64,000 nt of DNA, from the NCBI RefSeq assembly GCF_965638725.1, contig NC_134960.1, forward strand, positions 6,822,501 to 6,886,500, given 5' to 3'. The notes under the pieces were generated by a model that made no database searches, was not told the origin of the DNA, and saw only the letters and a list, made by a program, of their open reading frames with translations. A program made the position numbers and the translations under genes. The DNA is from Aptenodytes patagonicus (Eukaryota > Chordata > Aves > Sphenisciformes > Spheniscidae). Below are positions 1 through 14,260 of the stretch, in pieces (positions within the stretch are counted from its first letter, which is position 1; every line of letters begins with the position of its first letter).

Positions 1-3000
1 GTAGCTCTGCAGGAGCCCAAGGCAAGCCGCCCTGCTTAGCATACATAGCCACACCTCTTCCAGTGGCCCCTATTAACTGCATGGCTAAACCCTTGCAAAA
101 CTCAATTAAAATTATCCTTCCACATCTTAAGGACTGTCAGGTTGCTTCTCTTCCTGTTTTAATTTACTTCTTTCAAAATCTTGCCCTGCTCATATTCTCT
201 GCTCCCGCAGGATGTGATTAACGTGGCGTAGAAGAAGCAGAGGGATCAGATGGCTTTAGGGGACCGGTAACAGAAATTAGCACCGTTCATTACATCTCTA
301 ACCTGAAGGGACGTAATGGATGGTCCACAGCTCGTGTAAAATGAGTGTTGGTCCAAACCTGGTATCTGGCAGACACGCATTGCCAGCACAAACGGATGGC
401 CAGGATGGGCCAGAGACATCCCCCCATGGGCCATGGGGGTCTGGGATCTCTGGGCAAGTGGCTTGGGAGAAGCTTGTACCGCTGCTACCTCCAGTTAACC
501 TATTTGGGACTGCTCAGGAGTTGCCTGACCACTGCAGGATTCAGAGTTTAATTCCACCTTCTGTCTATCAAGGTGTAATCCTGGGGGCTTTACTGGGCTG
601 AAGTACCTCTGGCAGCAGTGGGTACAAACCCATGGGACACTAAAGAGACATCTTCGGCCACTGAGAAGAAATGATAGCCTATACAGTGACAAAGGGTAAA
701 CGACTAAAGGAAATTGTTATCCACTGCTTCTCAAGCTGGACCTGATGAAGTTACGAGGCAGATGACAAAGTACCTTTTCACGCAACTCAGCTAAACTGTG
801 GATTTTGCCACTGTGGGATACCCGCAGAGAGATTCCCAAAGAGAGGGATAAGATCCGGGAGGACAAGTCACCACCAGCTCTTACACACAGCGATCCAGAT
901 GAGCCATCCAGGTCTAGGATTCTCTAAACCGCCCATTGCTAAAACAGAGCGGGTGCATCAGGGCAGGATCCCCCTGCCCATGCCAGGGCATCGTCCCCTT
1001 TCCCAGAGCCCCAGCTGCCCACACTGAGGCTGGTGACAGCCCAGGCAGAGCCAAGACCAGCTCCAGTGCCTGGGCAGGGGCTTCCACCTGCAGCACCGGG
1101 GCTTTGCTACATGGACACAGAGGAAGGGAAAAGCCTGAGAAGCAGCGGGGAAGAGACCCTCAGTTTGGAGACCATTAACTACAGCTCCGTCATGAGCTGT
1201 TCCCAGAGGCTCAGGTGAAGCTTCCATTGAAGCAAGCCGCAAATGTGCCATTGGGGGAAGATGGAGTTCAAGCTAAGCGAGGCCTCGGCATCCGACTCTT
1301 GCTGGGAGATGAGGAGGCAGAAGCAGCTGACCGGGAAGTCAGACAGAGCCTGAGGGTCGGCACTGAGCACGGAGAGAAAAGAGCAGCAGCATTTGGAAAG
1401 AAAAAAGCAAGTTGCAGGTTTGCTTTTTCCTTGATGTGTGTGGGCTTAATTGCTGGCCTTTGAAGTTTAGTTCTTCCCAAGACTGTTGGCTTATGGACAG
1501 CTGAGCAGGACACTGAAGAAACCCCTGTACCCCACTCAGGGCAGGTTTCCCCCACGTGAGCAAAGCCTGCAGACCCTGCCTGCCTCCCGCCCAGGCTGCT
1601 GCATCCAGGCTGACCGTGCTGGGCTTTTTCAGGGGTCTGCAAGCCATGCAGCTGGACTGGGAGGCACCGTGCCAAGCGGAAAAGACCTGCTCCTCCATCT
1701 TGGTGTCCCTGGAGCTTGCATCCAGATGTTTGCTACTTAGCTGTGAACTGAAATCAACTCAGAGCCCTCAAACCAAACAGCTGCCCTGGAGCTGGCAGTG
1801 CCTGTTCTCCTCTGCAGCACAACCCATCTTCAAGTTGATCTCCAGCTGCTGAGTGTGAGAGAAGCTGATGAACAGGGTTAAGTGGGAAAAAACAGTTTTG
1901 CAATTAGATGATTATCTTGGCCTTGGAAAAACTAGATTCAATTCCCCATCTGCTCCAGGCTCCCTGCAAGCCTGTCTTGCAGCTTCTTTGTACCTCCATC
2001 CCTGCCTGAGCCACAGAGGCTAGGGCAGCAGAAACTGGGCTGCTTTGGCTTGGGAAAAAAGATACTCAAGCAAGAAAGGAGGAATCCTTATTCCTCGTAA
2101 TGAAAGATAACAGACAACAAAGAAAGTGGATTTATCCCTGAGCCAATGCAACATGAAAAAGCTACATCAGATGTATGTAGCTTCCCGGGTCCAGAAAGTA
2201 GGAAGCACAAGCAAAGTGCAGGAGGAATTTAAACTTCCTGATTATCAAAGCAGGGTTTTCAAGCATCAAGTATAATCTTAAAATAATAATAATAAAAAAG
2301 CAAAGGGAAGAGTGGTCATGGGCATGAGAGAACGCTGCTGCCTGGGGAGCGGGAGAGCATGAACTCTCCTCCACGGCGCAGCTTCTCGCATGCACACCCG
2401 CACGTGCGCACAAATGCATCTGCACGACCCCTTCTGCCGCCTCCGACGGGGCGGGCACGAGGGGAGGCAGGAAGATCACAGGCACATGCTCTTCAAAGGA
2501 GAATTAGTCATCAGAGGTAGTGGCAGAGGAAGGAAACCTCAGGTACGAGGTCAGACGTGCACAAGCAGAGAGGGCTGCTGGAAGAGCTCTGAGCGCTCGC
2601 TGCAGATCTAAAAGCCCTCCTGGCATCCGTGCGAGCAGGCCAGGAGGATGCAGTTCCCTGGGGTAAACGCATCTACAGCAACGTAAGAGATAAGAAATTT
2701 CAACCCTCCTGGAAAACACTGCACAGCTCGGCTTTCTGCCATCCTTGAAAGCAGCCAGAGCTGGCCAAACCCAGAGTCTTCCCTGATGTGGTTAATAAAA
2801 ATCTTACTCTGCTCTCTGCAGGATCCCCAAGAGGGACAGGATCTAGAAAGCACTGCAAAGCTCTCCCCCCATATAGGGCTTCGCTGGGTTGCTCCTCACC
2901 CCCAGGTCAGTGATCCCATCTGCTCCCTACTAGGCAAAGAGACTTGAAGATGGAGAGACTTGGGGCACTGGGAGGAAAGCCGGCCCCGCGGGGCTGCCCG

Positions 3001-6000
3001 GGGCATCGATGGCAAATTACAAACGTGTGTGCTCTCAGTTTCTCTTGGTGCAGAGCTGTGACCGCAAGTCAGGACCCGCTGCAGCAGGAGATGATAATCA
3101 TCTCCGAGAGCCAAAGTGTATCGGGGCATTCACGTCACTTGAGATTAGCTGGTTGTTTAACATCTGCACAGATTTCTCTCTCCACCTCCACATAACACCC
3201 CTCACGCAGCTATGAAACTCATTTAATTCCCTTCCAAGAAAGGCTGAGTTGGAAACGTCACACTTTGTATATCATCGCACAATTCCTACGATGAAACACC
3301 CAGCCTAAATGGCAGTATCGGACTCTGGTGCTATTTGAAGGCCAGCAAGCTAAAAACACCTTACGCTGCTTTTTAAAAATAGCTTACAAGAGAGTTACCA
3401 AGTTTCATAAACACCCAGTTACTCTCTTGTTAATACTCAGAGGTTGACTGTTGTTTTCCCGTTCAAAGGTGCTTCCCTTGCCACGCAGCTCAGCGGGGAG
3501 AGCACGCAAGCGGACGCAATGGGAAGGAAGCGTTTACACATGCTAATGACTTCCACTGAAGGAGCACAAGTACTAACAGGGAAATTGTGCTAAAGAGACA
3601 ACATGCCACTTCCTTGTCAGTCCCTATTTGGCCACCGCAAGGTACTTGGTGCTCAGAGCCGTGGGTGAGGCTGGGGATGGCCTTCCCAGCCCCATGGGAA
3701 AGCCAAGGCGTGAACGAAGGGAAGACGCATTGGCTTGGACCCCAAAGGCAGGAGAAGCCGTTTGGCAGCGGGGCCGTTTCGGCACCACACTGGATCAAGG
3801 GGCTGAGGACAGACACGGGCCCTTTCCCATTCCCAGCAACGTGGGTCCGGGGGCCAGAGCCCTTCCAGGTGCTGATCAGGCCATTTCACCATGCGCATCT
3901 CTCTTCATACCAGCACAGGTTTCCTAAATTCACATGGGGCCCTGTTTATTTTTCTTTTTTTTTAAAAAAAAATCTACTATTGTATTAAGAAGTGTTTTTC
4001 TTTTGGCAAAGGTTACTGCGGGGCCAACGCCGCGCGGAGTCTCCTGCCTTCCATCACCCCTATAACCTCTAGGCAGGAGCTTAGCCCGGCTAATACCGCT
4101 TATCTTCAATGAAGGCAGGCTTGTATTTCCACCACCATATAAAAGATAGATCCCAGTGCTCCCCCTCTCCCCCAGTGCATTCTTTGAAATGTCACCCAGG
4201 CCTTGTTATTGCTGGGAGGCTGGAGAGCCAGGGATTAACGGCCTCAGGCTGCATTAGGCTTTATTTGTCTAAGCAGCCAAGGGTAAGGAGTGGCCATAAA
4301 TATTGTGAAATGCGGAGTGTTGTGGAGGGGCAACGTTGGGCAACGCAGACACCATGGCAGCAGGCATCACGTCTTGGCCTGGGCACAGTTTTGGTGTGAC
4401 CGATGTAGTTGGACAGGTTCCTGCCTCCCTACAACACAGGAGGTTTGGGGGACATCAAAACCCATCCTCAAATATTCAAACTGGGGACATCAGGCTACCA
4501 CCCATGCCTTCTGGTTGCCTCCATTAGTCCTCGTAGCACATGAGCAAGTGTGGGGGATCTACCTGACCAAGTGGGAAAATCCCACCGCAACACTGTCACC
4601 CAAGGGGGCACATACTGGGGTCTGAGCCTGTCTGCCCAGAACAGGGCTGTACAGGGTACACTGTGGCTCCCCTTCACTTGTGCGCTGGGACGTCACGGCA
4701 CAGGGAGGAGATGAAGAACAGGGTATGCCCCGATCCCATTCCAGCACCGGCGGCACTGCCCGAGCCAGCGCTTACAGACAGCAGCCCAGAACCTGCTGAA
4801 TCTGACAGTTTGGCAACAACCAACAAACCAAATGAGGAGTCATCAGGCCCAGATGCACACTACATTAGCTAAATTGCTTTACAAAGGCGTCACCGCGTAA
4901 CTCTGTTTGCAGGCAAGGTGGTTGCTTCCCCTGTGTGTCATCCCAGCACAAGGACCGCGCACCGCCTGCCCAGTGGCATGGGGAGTTTCTTGGCGTGAAT
5001 GCATGCATCTCCCGTGGGAGCATCCCGCACCACAGCCAGCCACCGTGCTTTCGGGAGATGCCGTTAAACTTCTGCCCTTTGCTTCCCGGGGGCCAAGCAC
5101 TGCAGCGTGGTGAAGGGATGATGGCCACTTAGAACAAATTACGCCTCACTGGGGACTCTGCTCAGGCTGGGACAACCCAACGCGTGAGTGATGGATTTCT
5201 GTGGGCACTGCATGCCGTCACCTCTGCTGGATGCAATTTTGCTTGCTGTCATCACTCTGAGCTGGCAGTTTCCAAATCTGAGTACAAACCACAATTCGTG
5301 CCCAACTTTCTTGCCTCAGTAAATATCAAGATTTACTGTCATCCATGGAAACTATTGACTTGACCCTTACTTTTGTCAGTATTTATTTTTTTAGGTCACT
5401 ATATCTAACATCCATCTCGGCAGACGCCAGTATTTCAGAAATGGAGAAAACAAGTCACAGGGGGAGAGCCAAGCCTGGAGCTGAACCTCACTGTCAGCGC
5501 ACACGCGTGTGTCTGCGCAGACACATACATGCTTCCCCCAGCCAGTGCGGGACCTTCCACACGCAGGGAAACCAATGGAGGGTTTTCTAGGCTCTGCTAC
5601 GCAGCCCTGCGCTTTTTGTAGCTTTTGTGGGGGAACACATGAAACCAGTAAACCTTTTGCAGACTTCCCTGCTGCATGAAGAGCCCATGTGCCTCCGTAA
5701 CTCAGAAAGCTGATGGAGGACCCCAAAACCCTCCATGGGTCTCCTGGGACTTGTGAACATGCAGACAGACCTTCACAAACCTGTGAAGCCACTACCCAAC
5801 TCGGTGCACCTGGCTGGGCCCCGTGGGGTCTGCCGAGCCCCATGAAGCCCTGCCAGCGGCCAAAATGGTGAACCCACTGCAGGATGGGCGCTTTGCGTCC
5901 CCAGAGAGGAAGGGGATGGTGACCCAGGCAGGAGGCCTGGCTGCCATGGGCGCTGCTTGCTGGCTAGCGCTGGCCGCTCAGGAAAGCCATCGTGAGCTTG

Positions 6001-9000
6001 TAAATTCTTTATAAGCTTCCCACGTGACACAATTACCCAGGAGCCAGATCCTGAAGCCCTTTCTTCTCTCTTTACTCAGACCAGTTTCCACTGAAGTCAT
6101 CGAGGCATTGGCCTAAATACAGCTGAAAGACTTCAGGATTTGGCCCAGTAATAAAAACTTCCTTCCTTTGTCTACTGCTCACTCCACATGATCCCAATAC
6201 CTCCCGGCCTCCTCCTGGCCACGTCTCCCGAGACTGGGGCCATCAGTTGTTTTGGTTGATGCTGCTCTTTCATTTTACCCTCTGCCAGACCGTGCCTGTC
6301 CCCTCGTGCAGCTGCGAGCTGCTGAGGTAGAGGGAGCTGGGGCGACCGGCGAGGAAGAGGGTGGATCGCAGGGTGAAACGCAACCCTGCAGAGGGGCAGT
6401 GCCGGTCCTGGGGACATGCATGTGTGCGGACACCACGCAGGCTGGGAGCTGTCTCGGCCATCACCTCCCCAAAGGCAATTCCTTCAACACCTCTTTGAGG
6501 ATGGGATGGAGTGCCTCCAAAAAAGCCTTTCTCCCCCCCGCTAACTGTAGAGCAAGTGCCTTAGGCTATACACTAAACTGTTGTGTGACGGGGACCGGGT
6601 GAGATGACTCCTGCCCAGGAAGGTGTAGCAGGAAGTTAACTCATCTCGCCGCAATGGCGACTATGCATCACGCTAGGAAGTGACACCATAAGAACCACGT
6701 ATCATTTTAAACAAATAACTTGCAATATGAATTTTGCTGCTTCTTCTGCCTCAGAATAGCCAGGAGGATGCAAAGCCCTGTTATCCCCCATGGGTACCTC
6801 ATCCCCAGCACAGCCGTCTGAAACGTGCACTGGGGTTGGGGGCAGGAGGCAGGAGCTCCTGCTTCCTTCCCATGTCTACCAGCCTTGCACACACCTGTGG
6901 CACTGACAGAGCAATATATGAACACAAATGGACAGATACAGCAATTGCCTTCGCACCAATCTCCCTGCCTGTGCTGCTTGATGACAGAAAGCAAACACAA
7001 AAGGAATTTGAACTTAGCTGAAGTGAGAAGCATTTGGTCCTGAGGTACCAGCATAGTTTGATGACCTAAACCTCAATCCTGCAACTCACGGATGCTCAGG
7101 TAGGTGACCTGGTCATATAGCAGATTGCTCAGAGAGCACAGAAACAACTCCTGTGAGTTCCTGCTGAGGACTTCAGTCTTGCAGGGAGATTTTTAATATT
7201 GCTCAGCTAAAACTAAAATGGTCAGACACGCACCTTGGAGCATGCAGCTCTAACCACCCCAGGGAATGCAAAACTCTGAGCACCAGAGGACCGTTGATCT
7301 CAGGGCTGCGAGGCTGTAGCGTGGCCTTTGCGCAGGTCTGTGTGAGCCCCGTGCCACCCAGCCCAGCTGAGCCGGCTTACCGTGCCCTGCATCCCAACGT
7401 GGAGCACAGTGATGCCAATCTGTGCATTGCACAGACTAAGAGTAAACGTCCAGTCCAGCGGCAAGGGCTGCCTTGCTTAGGGCTTGCTCTTTAAAAAATA
7501 CAGTCTCGCTGTACGTTCTGCCCTTTTTAAATACATTAATTGCCATGGAAACAATGCTCTTATTGGTATGGGAGCAGCCTGGTGGCCTCCACAGATGCAA
7601 GATAAAAATCAATGGATACATTGAAATACAGGCTGTATTTCAGGACCTTTTGTGGTTTTGGGGCTGGTCACCATGGGCACATATGAGAGAATGGCTCAGA
7701 CACTAGCAAGATGCCATCTTCTATGGAGAGAAAGCTGGGGACAATAAAACATGCAGTAACATCTCCTGTGCAGTGTTTATCTGCTCGGTTAGAGCGCCCT
7801 TGTATGGGAGCTGGTCCCAGTACTGATGTGTGTGCTCAACTCCTGGCACTGGACATCACTCCCAGCTCCTGCTGAAGCATCCCAGCCCTGGCTGCCCTTC
7901 ACATCCTCATTATCATAGTGGAAAGCCTCACCCGGTCTCAGACCTTGGCAGGGTAGCCTTGCTCTATGCTTCCCCTCTCCCCATCCATGGCCTGTTCCAC
8001 CAGCTCAGATACCTCACCAAAAAGAAAAAAAATGCCGATATAATACATATATGCCATCGCTTTTTGGCCTTGAGAGTCTTTTAAATAGCACCGAGGGGGT
8101 CTGTACACAAACCAGCACAAAGGGAAGGGCTGCGAGTGCCCTTCCCTCCCTACCCGCAGCCACCCCTGAAAACCCGGTGCAAAGGGCGGCCCCGGCTGCC
8201 CGGCTCTCCCCTCCCGGTGAGGAGGAGCGCTGCCCTGTCCCCTGCCGTGCCGCCCATCATAAAGGGGTCCCTGAGCTGTTATCAGGCAGTGACAGTTTCC
8301 GCCATCAGATTCCTCCTGTCCGTCAGGAAAGCTAAATAAGGAACGTCGTTCAGGCGGCTGCAGGAAGAGGGGAAATGCAGGGACATCCGGCCCAGCTGCC
8401 AATTTTTCCTTTCCCATGAACCACCGCTGACCTCCGCCAAGGGAGAACCTGGACACCCAGCCTGGCATCGGCATTGCTCGTCTTCACTTAACCCTTCCCC
8501 AGGGGGCTGGCCCGGCCCCTGGAGCCTGCCCGGGTGGGTGGCCTTGCCATGCCGTGCAATGCAGCTGTGGTGGGATGGCATGCGGGTGCTGCGTCACCGG
8601 CGCTAGCACCGCAGATCAAGGCGGGCGGACTCGGCACACCGGCTGGCGTTCACCCAGCCAGCTGGAGCCATGGCCAGGAGAAGGCTTAACCCCTCCACGC
8701 CTGCATGTGGGTAGGTGGCTACACCTCGTGAGGCAGCAACGGGTCCCGAAAGCATCATTGAGCCACTCTGACTCGCTTCCCTCTTTGCATGCACTGAGAC
8801 GGGGAGCAGGGCCAAGCTTATTCTCTCGCTAAGCCTTCTGCAACTGCACTGGGGTTTTCCAGGCTCTGCTGAGAGTTGTAACTAGCTCTGGACTGGCTGC
8901 TGCAGGCAGGTAAAATCTCATCTCCTCTTTCTCTCTGCTCACTCCAGAGCTCTGCCCGTCAGTAATGGGGGATAAAGACCAGGAAGGTCTGCAACCCCCT

Positions 9001-12000
9001 CGGCTCTTTCTCATGGTCCTTCCTGGGGATAGCCCTGGGGTCCTTGCTGCCTTTCACTGCACAGACGCAAAGCAGGGGAACAGCAGCCGCCTGGTTATTA
9101 CATGCTCAGAGAAGGGGAGACCACAGCACTTTCTCAGAATATTTCTTGCCTTTCCGCACCACCCCGTTCTCTACGTTTCCCCAGTTTGGAGTCTTTTCCC
9201 AATGCCCTAAACCAATCCTCCCTCATTAACAAATGACGTCTGTCCCATGGCACCTCCAGGTTTGGCCCGCAAAGCCTGCGCTGGAGATCCTCGCCCTGGA
9301 AGGAGGGGGCAGAAACACAGCAAGAAAAACAATTCACACGTGGGAGAAGTTGTAAGGTGAAATACAAGTCGCTGGCTGAAACATGTTTCTGCTACCTCAG
9401 CAGGGAAACGACTCCAGGAGAGACTCCCCGCTTAATATTCTCAGCTTATAAAACTTAGTGGGAGTTTCACCACCGGCTGCCGCGGGGCCAGGTTTTCACC
9501 CTCCTTCTGCTGAACTTGCACCTAGAGACGGAGCAATTTGCCCACAACGGCTCAACAAAACGAGTGGTCACGCTGGGCTCAAGGGCTTGTGCCTCCTTGC
9601 CGACTTGACCACAGGCCATCTTCGCTTCCACTATTTTGTGTTAACAATGAGGCACTGCAGATGGGCAATAATACTGTGTGCCAAACATCAGAACTATTTT
9701 GACCAGAGAGAAAAAGCCCCCCTGGGACCTGGCTAACCCTCCCTCTTAACAACGTGAAACAAGAAACAAAGGTCTGGGATAGCCAGAGGCAATAAAAACC
9801 CTGGAATTAATTTAACCAGTCACTAGATGCCAGTGCAGCTGCAGCAGTATTTCTTCTCCTAATGAAGGACAAAAGATAATTCCGGCTCTGGCCCAGGGCA
9901 AGGCTCAGCACTGGCTTCCCCAACAGACACTGCCATGCACCAGGTGGTCGCGGTCCCCCCCATGGCACCCAGCTTGCATGGGACCCTCTGGGGGCTATGT
10001 GCCTGGCTCCTTGCTGCCCCTTACCCAGGTGGAGATTTGCAGGAGCTGCCTGGGGCAGGTCAAGGTGAAATGTGGTGCTGAGCACCTCTGGCTCCCAGTC
10101 CGGGGTGGGAAAGGGGGCTTTCAGCTTTAACTAACCACCTGTGGGTTTTTCCTTGCAAACCCACGTATTTTTCCATGCACGACTGCCTTTGGGCCCAGGC
10201 AAACGTCTAACATCCACAAGGCCCTGTGGCAATGAGCTCCACCTCTGCACGGTGGTGTGCAACAAGCCACCGGCCCCCTGCCATGCTCCTCATCCTCCCA
10301 CCACGGGAACCCGCCAGGAACTGCCTTCTCCAGGCGAGCTGTGATTTTGCAGCCCTCTGTTGTAATGCTCCGGCCCGTCTTTCCCAGCGGAAGAGCCCTG
10401 CGACGTTTAGTCATTCCTCACACGGAAGCCACCACGACCGCTGCTCCTCTGCTCCAGCTCCCCACCCTCCGCGGGCAACGCAGCCTGTGGGGTCCGGCCA
10501 TCACAGGGCTTTCTGCTTCTCCCCACACCTGCAGGACCCCCCCGAGACCCCCATCACCCCAGGCTTATTGCAGCTTTCCCCCACCACTGGGTTTAAATAC
10601 ACAGCCCCCCCAAACTGGGGGTGAGGGAGCCCCCCACCTTGTCCCCATTGCTTGGGGCTGTTTCAGTCCAGCAGGCTGAATGCAAAGATGCCACGTTCAT
10701 TTGGAAACGCCTCTGCTGCGTCTGCTCGAGTGGCTAGGGAGAAGCTGGGTGAGATGGGTGCTATCTCCAGGGCTCATGTTGCTCCCCAAAGCTGCTGAGA
10801 GCCAGGCAGACCTGGGGACCCATCAAGAGCCCCCCTCCTGCTTGGAAGCCACTCTGCAAAGCAACCTCCAGAGCGCTGTGGATGCCCTGTACGGCATTGG
10901 AGAAACTGCTGCCTGGCCACGGCCCCCTCCTGCTGCCGTTCCCGTGGGATCCCGCTCTCCCTTTCCCTCCCCAGGAACTGCCCCGGGACGCCGGGAACAG
11001 CCTGTTCCCTCCTGGCCGGCCAGGAGCACCTGCCCTTCCCATGCCTGCCCTGGAAAACACCGCACCAACGCGGGGCCAAGAGACACCTTGGGGACAGTGA
11101 TCCCGCGTGGAACGTGCCCACGGGAGAGAGAGGTAGCAGAGTGGGGTGGGACACGCTGCAGGAAGCCCCCTCCTGCCCCGCCTGCGCTGGCCAGGGACAT
11201 TGTGCTGCTGGGGGAGTGTCCCCTCGACCAGACGTCAAATTGAGCTCAGCAAGCTGTTTGTGCAGGCAGTGAGCCGCGGGCTCGCATGCCCAAGCCAACT
11301 CCCAGCGCGGTAGTTGCAGCCCATTCATCTGAAATCGTCCCTAAGCAGACAATGGGGCACAAGGGCCATGGCTGCCCCCTCCCCGGCAGCCCCCGGGGAC
11401 CACAGGCTGCATCCCTCCTATCACTCACCTCCTCCTTGGAGGCCCTGGCTCTGCTTCATCACTAACAAGCGACTGGGTTAAGCCAGAGCGGGGTTTGTTG
11501 GGCACTCACGGGCTTTTGCATGAAAGGGTGTTGCTGAAATGGCCCATGTTTATTACTTGCAATAAAGCAACTGCTTCAAATCCCAGCTGCGAAGGCGAAT
11601 GTTGCTGCTGGCACGGTCAGTGTGGGGCTGTCCGAGCACCCGTCCGGGGAGGTCTGCATAATCTTAGAGGAGGGCAGGCAGCGGCAGCCAAGGTGATCGG
11701 CTCAGGTCCTACACAAGCACAGGCCCTTCCCTCATGCCAAGGGCACATGCTTTTCAAAGCAGCAAGCCACAGTCCCCAACAGGATTATTTGGCTGTGGGG
11801 TGGTCAGCGCTGCTCTCTGCACCCAGGGCGTCGCGGCTCAGGGAGCACACGCTCTCATCGCCATCCACAAAGGGTTACCCCGAGATGCCCTGGGATGCTG
11901 GGGCTGAACCTCCACCCGCTGCCCCCATCACACCGCCTGCAAAGGGCAGCACCTGCAGCACCCCAACTCCACTCCATCCTGGGAGCACCACAGAGCTGGG

Positions 12001-13931
12001 ACATATGGAGAGCCTGCGTGCTCTTACATACGACATCCCCTCCCAGCACTGGCCCGTTTAACCAGGTACCGGGGTGCAGGAACAAGCAGGACGCAGGACC
12101 CAGAGGCAGAACAGACCTTTCATGATCCTGAGATGAATATTTCACCCTTCCCAGGTGGAACAGTCTCATATCCCCATCCCTGCTCCCAAGGGGAGCAAAT
12201 ATTTGCACCCAGTTGGGATTATGGTTAATGAGGAATTTGTGGGTCATTTACACACTGTCAAACTGGTCTCAGGTAGAACTGAAGAAGAGGCAGCAAATCC
12301 CCAGGGTACGGTCCCCCACTTGAGCTCCGCATCGCCCTTCGTCGCTGCACTTATCAGGCAGCGCTGGTGAACTTCAAAGCTCTGCGCAGCCCTGCGCTGA
12401 CGAGGCCCACACATCATGCAGCCGCGCTGGCCAGAGCCTCCCAGGCACCGCTCCCCGCACCTCCGGGAGATGAAAGGACCTGAGAACAGCTACACGATGC
12501 TTTACAAATTGCTAACAAGAGAGCTCTGAAGAGCTGCAGCTCCCACCGCGATGCCACCAGCAGCAGTTCCCTTTCCATCCTGCCTCCTGGAGCAACCCCT
12601 GAGCTCTGGCAGCCCGGTGGGTCCTTCAGCCCCGTGGCACCAGAGCCATCAGCAGCATTTTGGGCAGAGCAGGTTCACAGTGCCACTGCCGGCGATGCTG
12701 TCTGTACTGCACCTCTGCACCGCCGCGGCCAGACCTGCAGGCCTCCGGTGAGCTCACTTCAACAACGGCAGCAAACGCCGCCGGTGACAGTGAGTGACTG
12801 AGCCGAGGCTACAGAAAATTCTATTTATGCTCCCAAAATTCATCTCCCCACGTTGCAAGCTTCCAGCGTTCCCAACTTTCTGTCGGTCTCACTCTGATCC
12901 GGGCTGTAAATGCTTTACCCTTGCAAGCAGGAGCTTCCTTGGGGGAAGCTGGTGGGGCTAGTGCCCCATCCCTGCTGCCCTGGCAGTACCCACCCAGCTC
13001 TGCTCTGCCCCGCGGTCTCTGCTCTCTGGAAGGGCATTGCAGTCCCATCTCTGCTGTGGTTCCACACCCACCTGACCCAAGCTGTGGCCAGGGGGTTCAA
13101 CTTGCTGCCCAACAGCCTTTTGGCCCAGAAGTGCTATGGAAAGGAAAAGCATTTCACCGGGATCTGCCTTGGGAGACTTCCCAGGCAGACCAGAGCTGCC
13201 AGCGACCGGCTGGAAGAGGCAGGCTGGACGGCATCGCGTGGACCACCGCCTCCTCGCACCTTCCTCCCCAACACGCTGCCCGGCACTCACAAATTAATGA
13301 CTCCGTGCATGAAAAAATAAACAAACAGAGCAGGGAGCCGTCCTCCAGGCTGCCGTCCCGGCCAGGCGCTTCCCCGCGCAGAGAAATCCCTCCTGCGAGA
13401 GCCCGATGCAGTTTCTCCCCGCTTGCAGCGAGCACACCCGCGGCACGGGCACGGCGTGGGCTCACCCGCGGCCTCGCCCCCCCCGGCCCCCGCAGGGACG
13501 GCAGCAGGGTCCTCCCGTCCCGTCCTGTCCCTGCGGGAACGCTGTCACAGCCGTCGGGGACACCCGGGCGGGCACCGCGACGCGTCCCCGTCGGGGCGGG
13601 GGGATCCCGGGGCGGGCCGTGTCGGGGCTGGGGACCCCGGGGGCGGGCACCGCGGCGCGTCCCCGTCGGGGATGTGGGATCCCGGGGCGGGCTGTGTCGG
13701 GGCTGGGTAACCCCAAGGCGGGCTGTGCCGGTCCCCTTCGGGGACGGGGGACGCCGCGGCAGGCAGCGCGGATCCCTGCGGGGTCTGGGGGACACGCGGG
13801 CGGCAGCGCCGGGTCCCGTCCCGCCGGGACAGCCCCCGTCCCCAGCGCGCCCGCAGGTGCGGGGCGGGCGGCAGAGCGGACAGCCCGCAGCCCCGGCCGG
13901 GCAGGGCAGCCCGCGGCCCCGCGGCGCTCAC
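1..13931 (-). other. Probable first intron of FLT4 (no exon recognised)
   Basis: The exon at 13932-13989 ends in a GTGAGC splice donor read leftwards, so everything to its left up to the window edge should be intron 1 of that minus-strand gene. Reading frames here are short, overlap on both strands and carry no domain I recognise. A second FLT4 exon would encode the start of the first immunoglobulin domain; I looked for its usual Thr-Pro-Pro-Thr-Leu-Asn-type start on the minus strand and did not find it. The stretch contains small simple repeats (AAT-rich at 2279-2299, a T/A run near 3952-3972) and unremarkable GC-moderate DNA. Small enhancers or non-coding RNAs cannot be excluded. Confidence 0.55.
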
Positions 13932-13989
13932 CTGCCTCCGAGACAATGCCGAGCCAGAGCCAGAGGGGCAGCGTGCAAACTCTCTTCAT
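13932..13989 (-). CDS. FLT4: FLT4 (VEGFR3) exon 1, signal peptide
   Basis: On the minus strand an ATG at 13989 opens a 58-base coding exon (19 codons plus one base) that ends at a consensus GTGAGC donor (13931-13926). The peptide is MKRVCTLPLWLWLGIVSEA: a short basic start, then a Leu/Trp-rich hydrophobic core, a classic secretion signal. Length, phase and the LWLWLG core match the first coding exon of vascular endothelial growth factor receptor 3, the VEGF-C/VEGF-D receptor tyrosine kinase of lymphatic endothelium. The setting in a dense CpG island supports a true first exon. Later exons must lie left of the window after a first intron of at least 13.9 kb. The identity rests on recall of the avian FLT4 signal peptide and on exon phase, not on the kinase or Ig domains, which are absent here. 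Another secreted or membrane protein is the alternative. Confidence 0.72.
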
Positions 13990-14240
13990 CTCCGGGGCTG
14001 CGGGCGGGTCCGTGCGGGGCGGCGCGGAGCGATGCGGTGCGGAGCGCCCCGCGCCCGAGCTCTGCTCCCGCCGCGCCCCAGCTGCGGCGACGCGCGGCGG
14101 CGGGCGGGGAGCACCGGAGCCGTTTCCTTTTCCTCCGCCCGCCCGGGCCGCCCGCCGCCCTCCGCCGAGCCCGCGGGGCGCCGGGCGGGCGGCGGGGCGG
14201 GGCGGGCCGGGGCGGGGCGGGGCGGGCGGGCGGAGAGCGC

Positions 14241-14259
14241 GGGGGGGGGGGGGGGGGGG
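14241..14259 (+). repeat. Poly-G run of 19
   Basis: Nineteen consecutive G residues lie just upstream of the GC-box cluster of the FLT4 promoter. On the G strand such a run can form G-quadruplexes. It is also a typical place for sequencing or assembly slippage, so the exact length is uncertain. Confidence 0.9.
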
Positions 14260-14260
14260 C

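Noticed and set aside
1911..2010. Possible MIR fragment in the FLT4 intron
   Set aside because: Only a GATTCAATTCCCC phrase fits; the rest does not follow MIR order.
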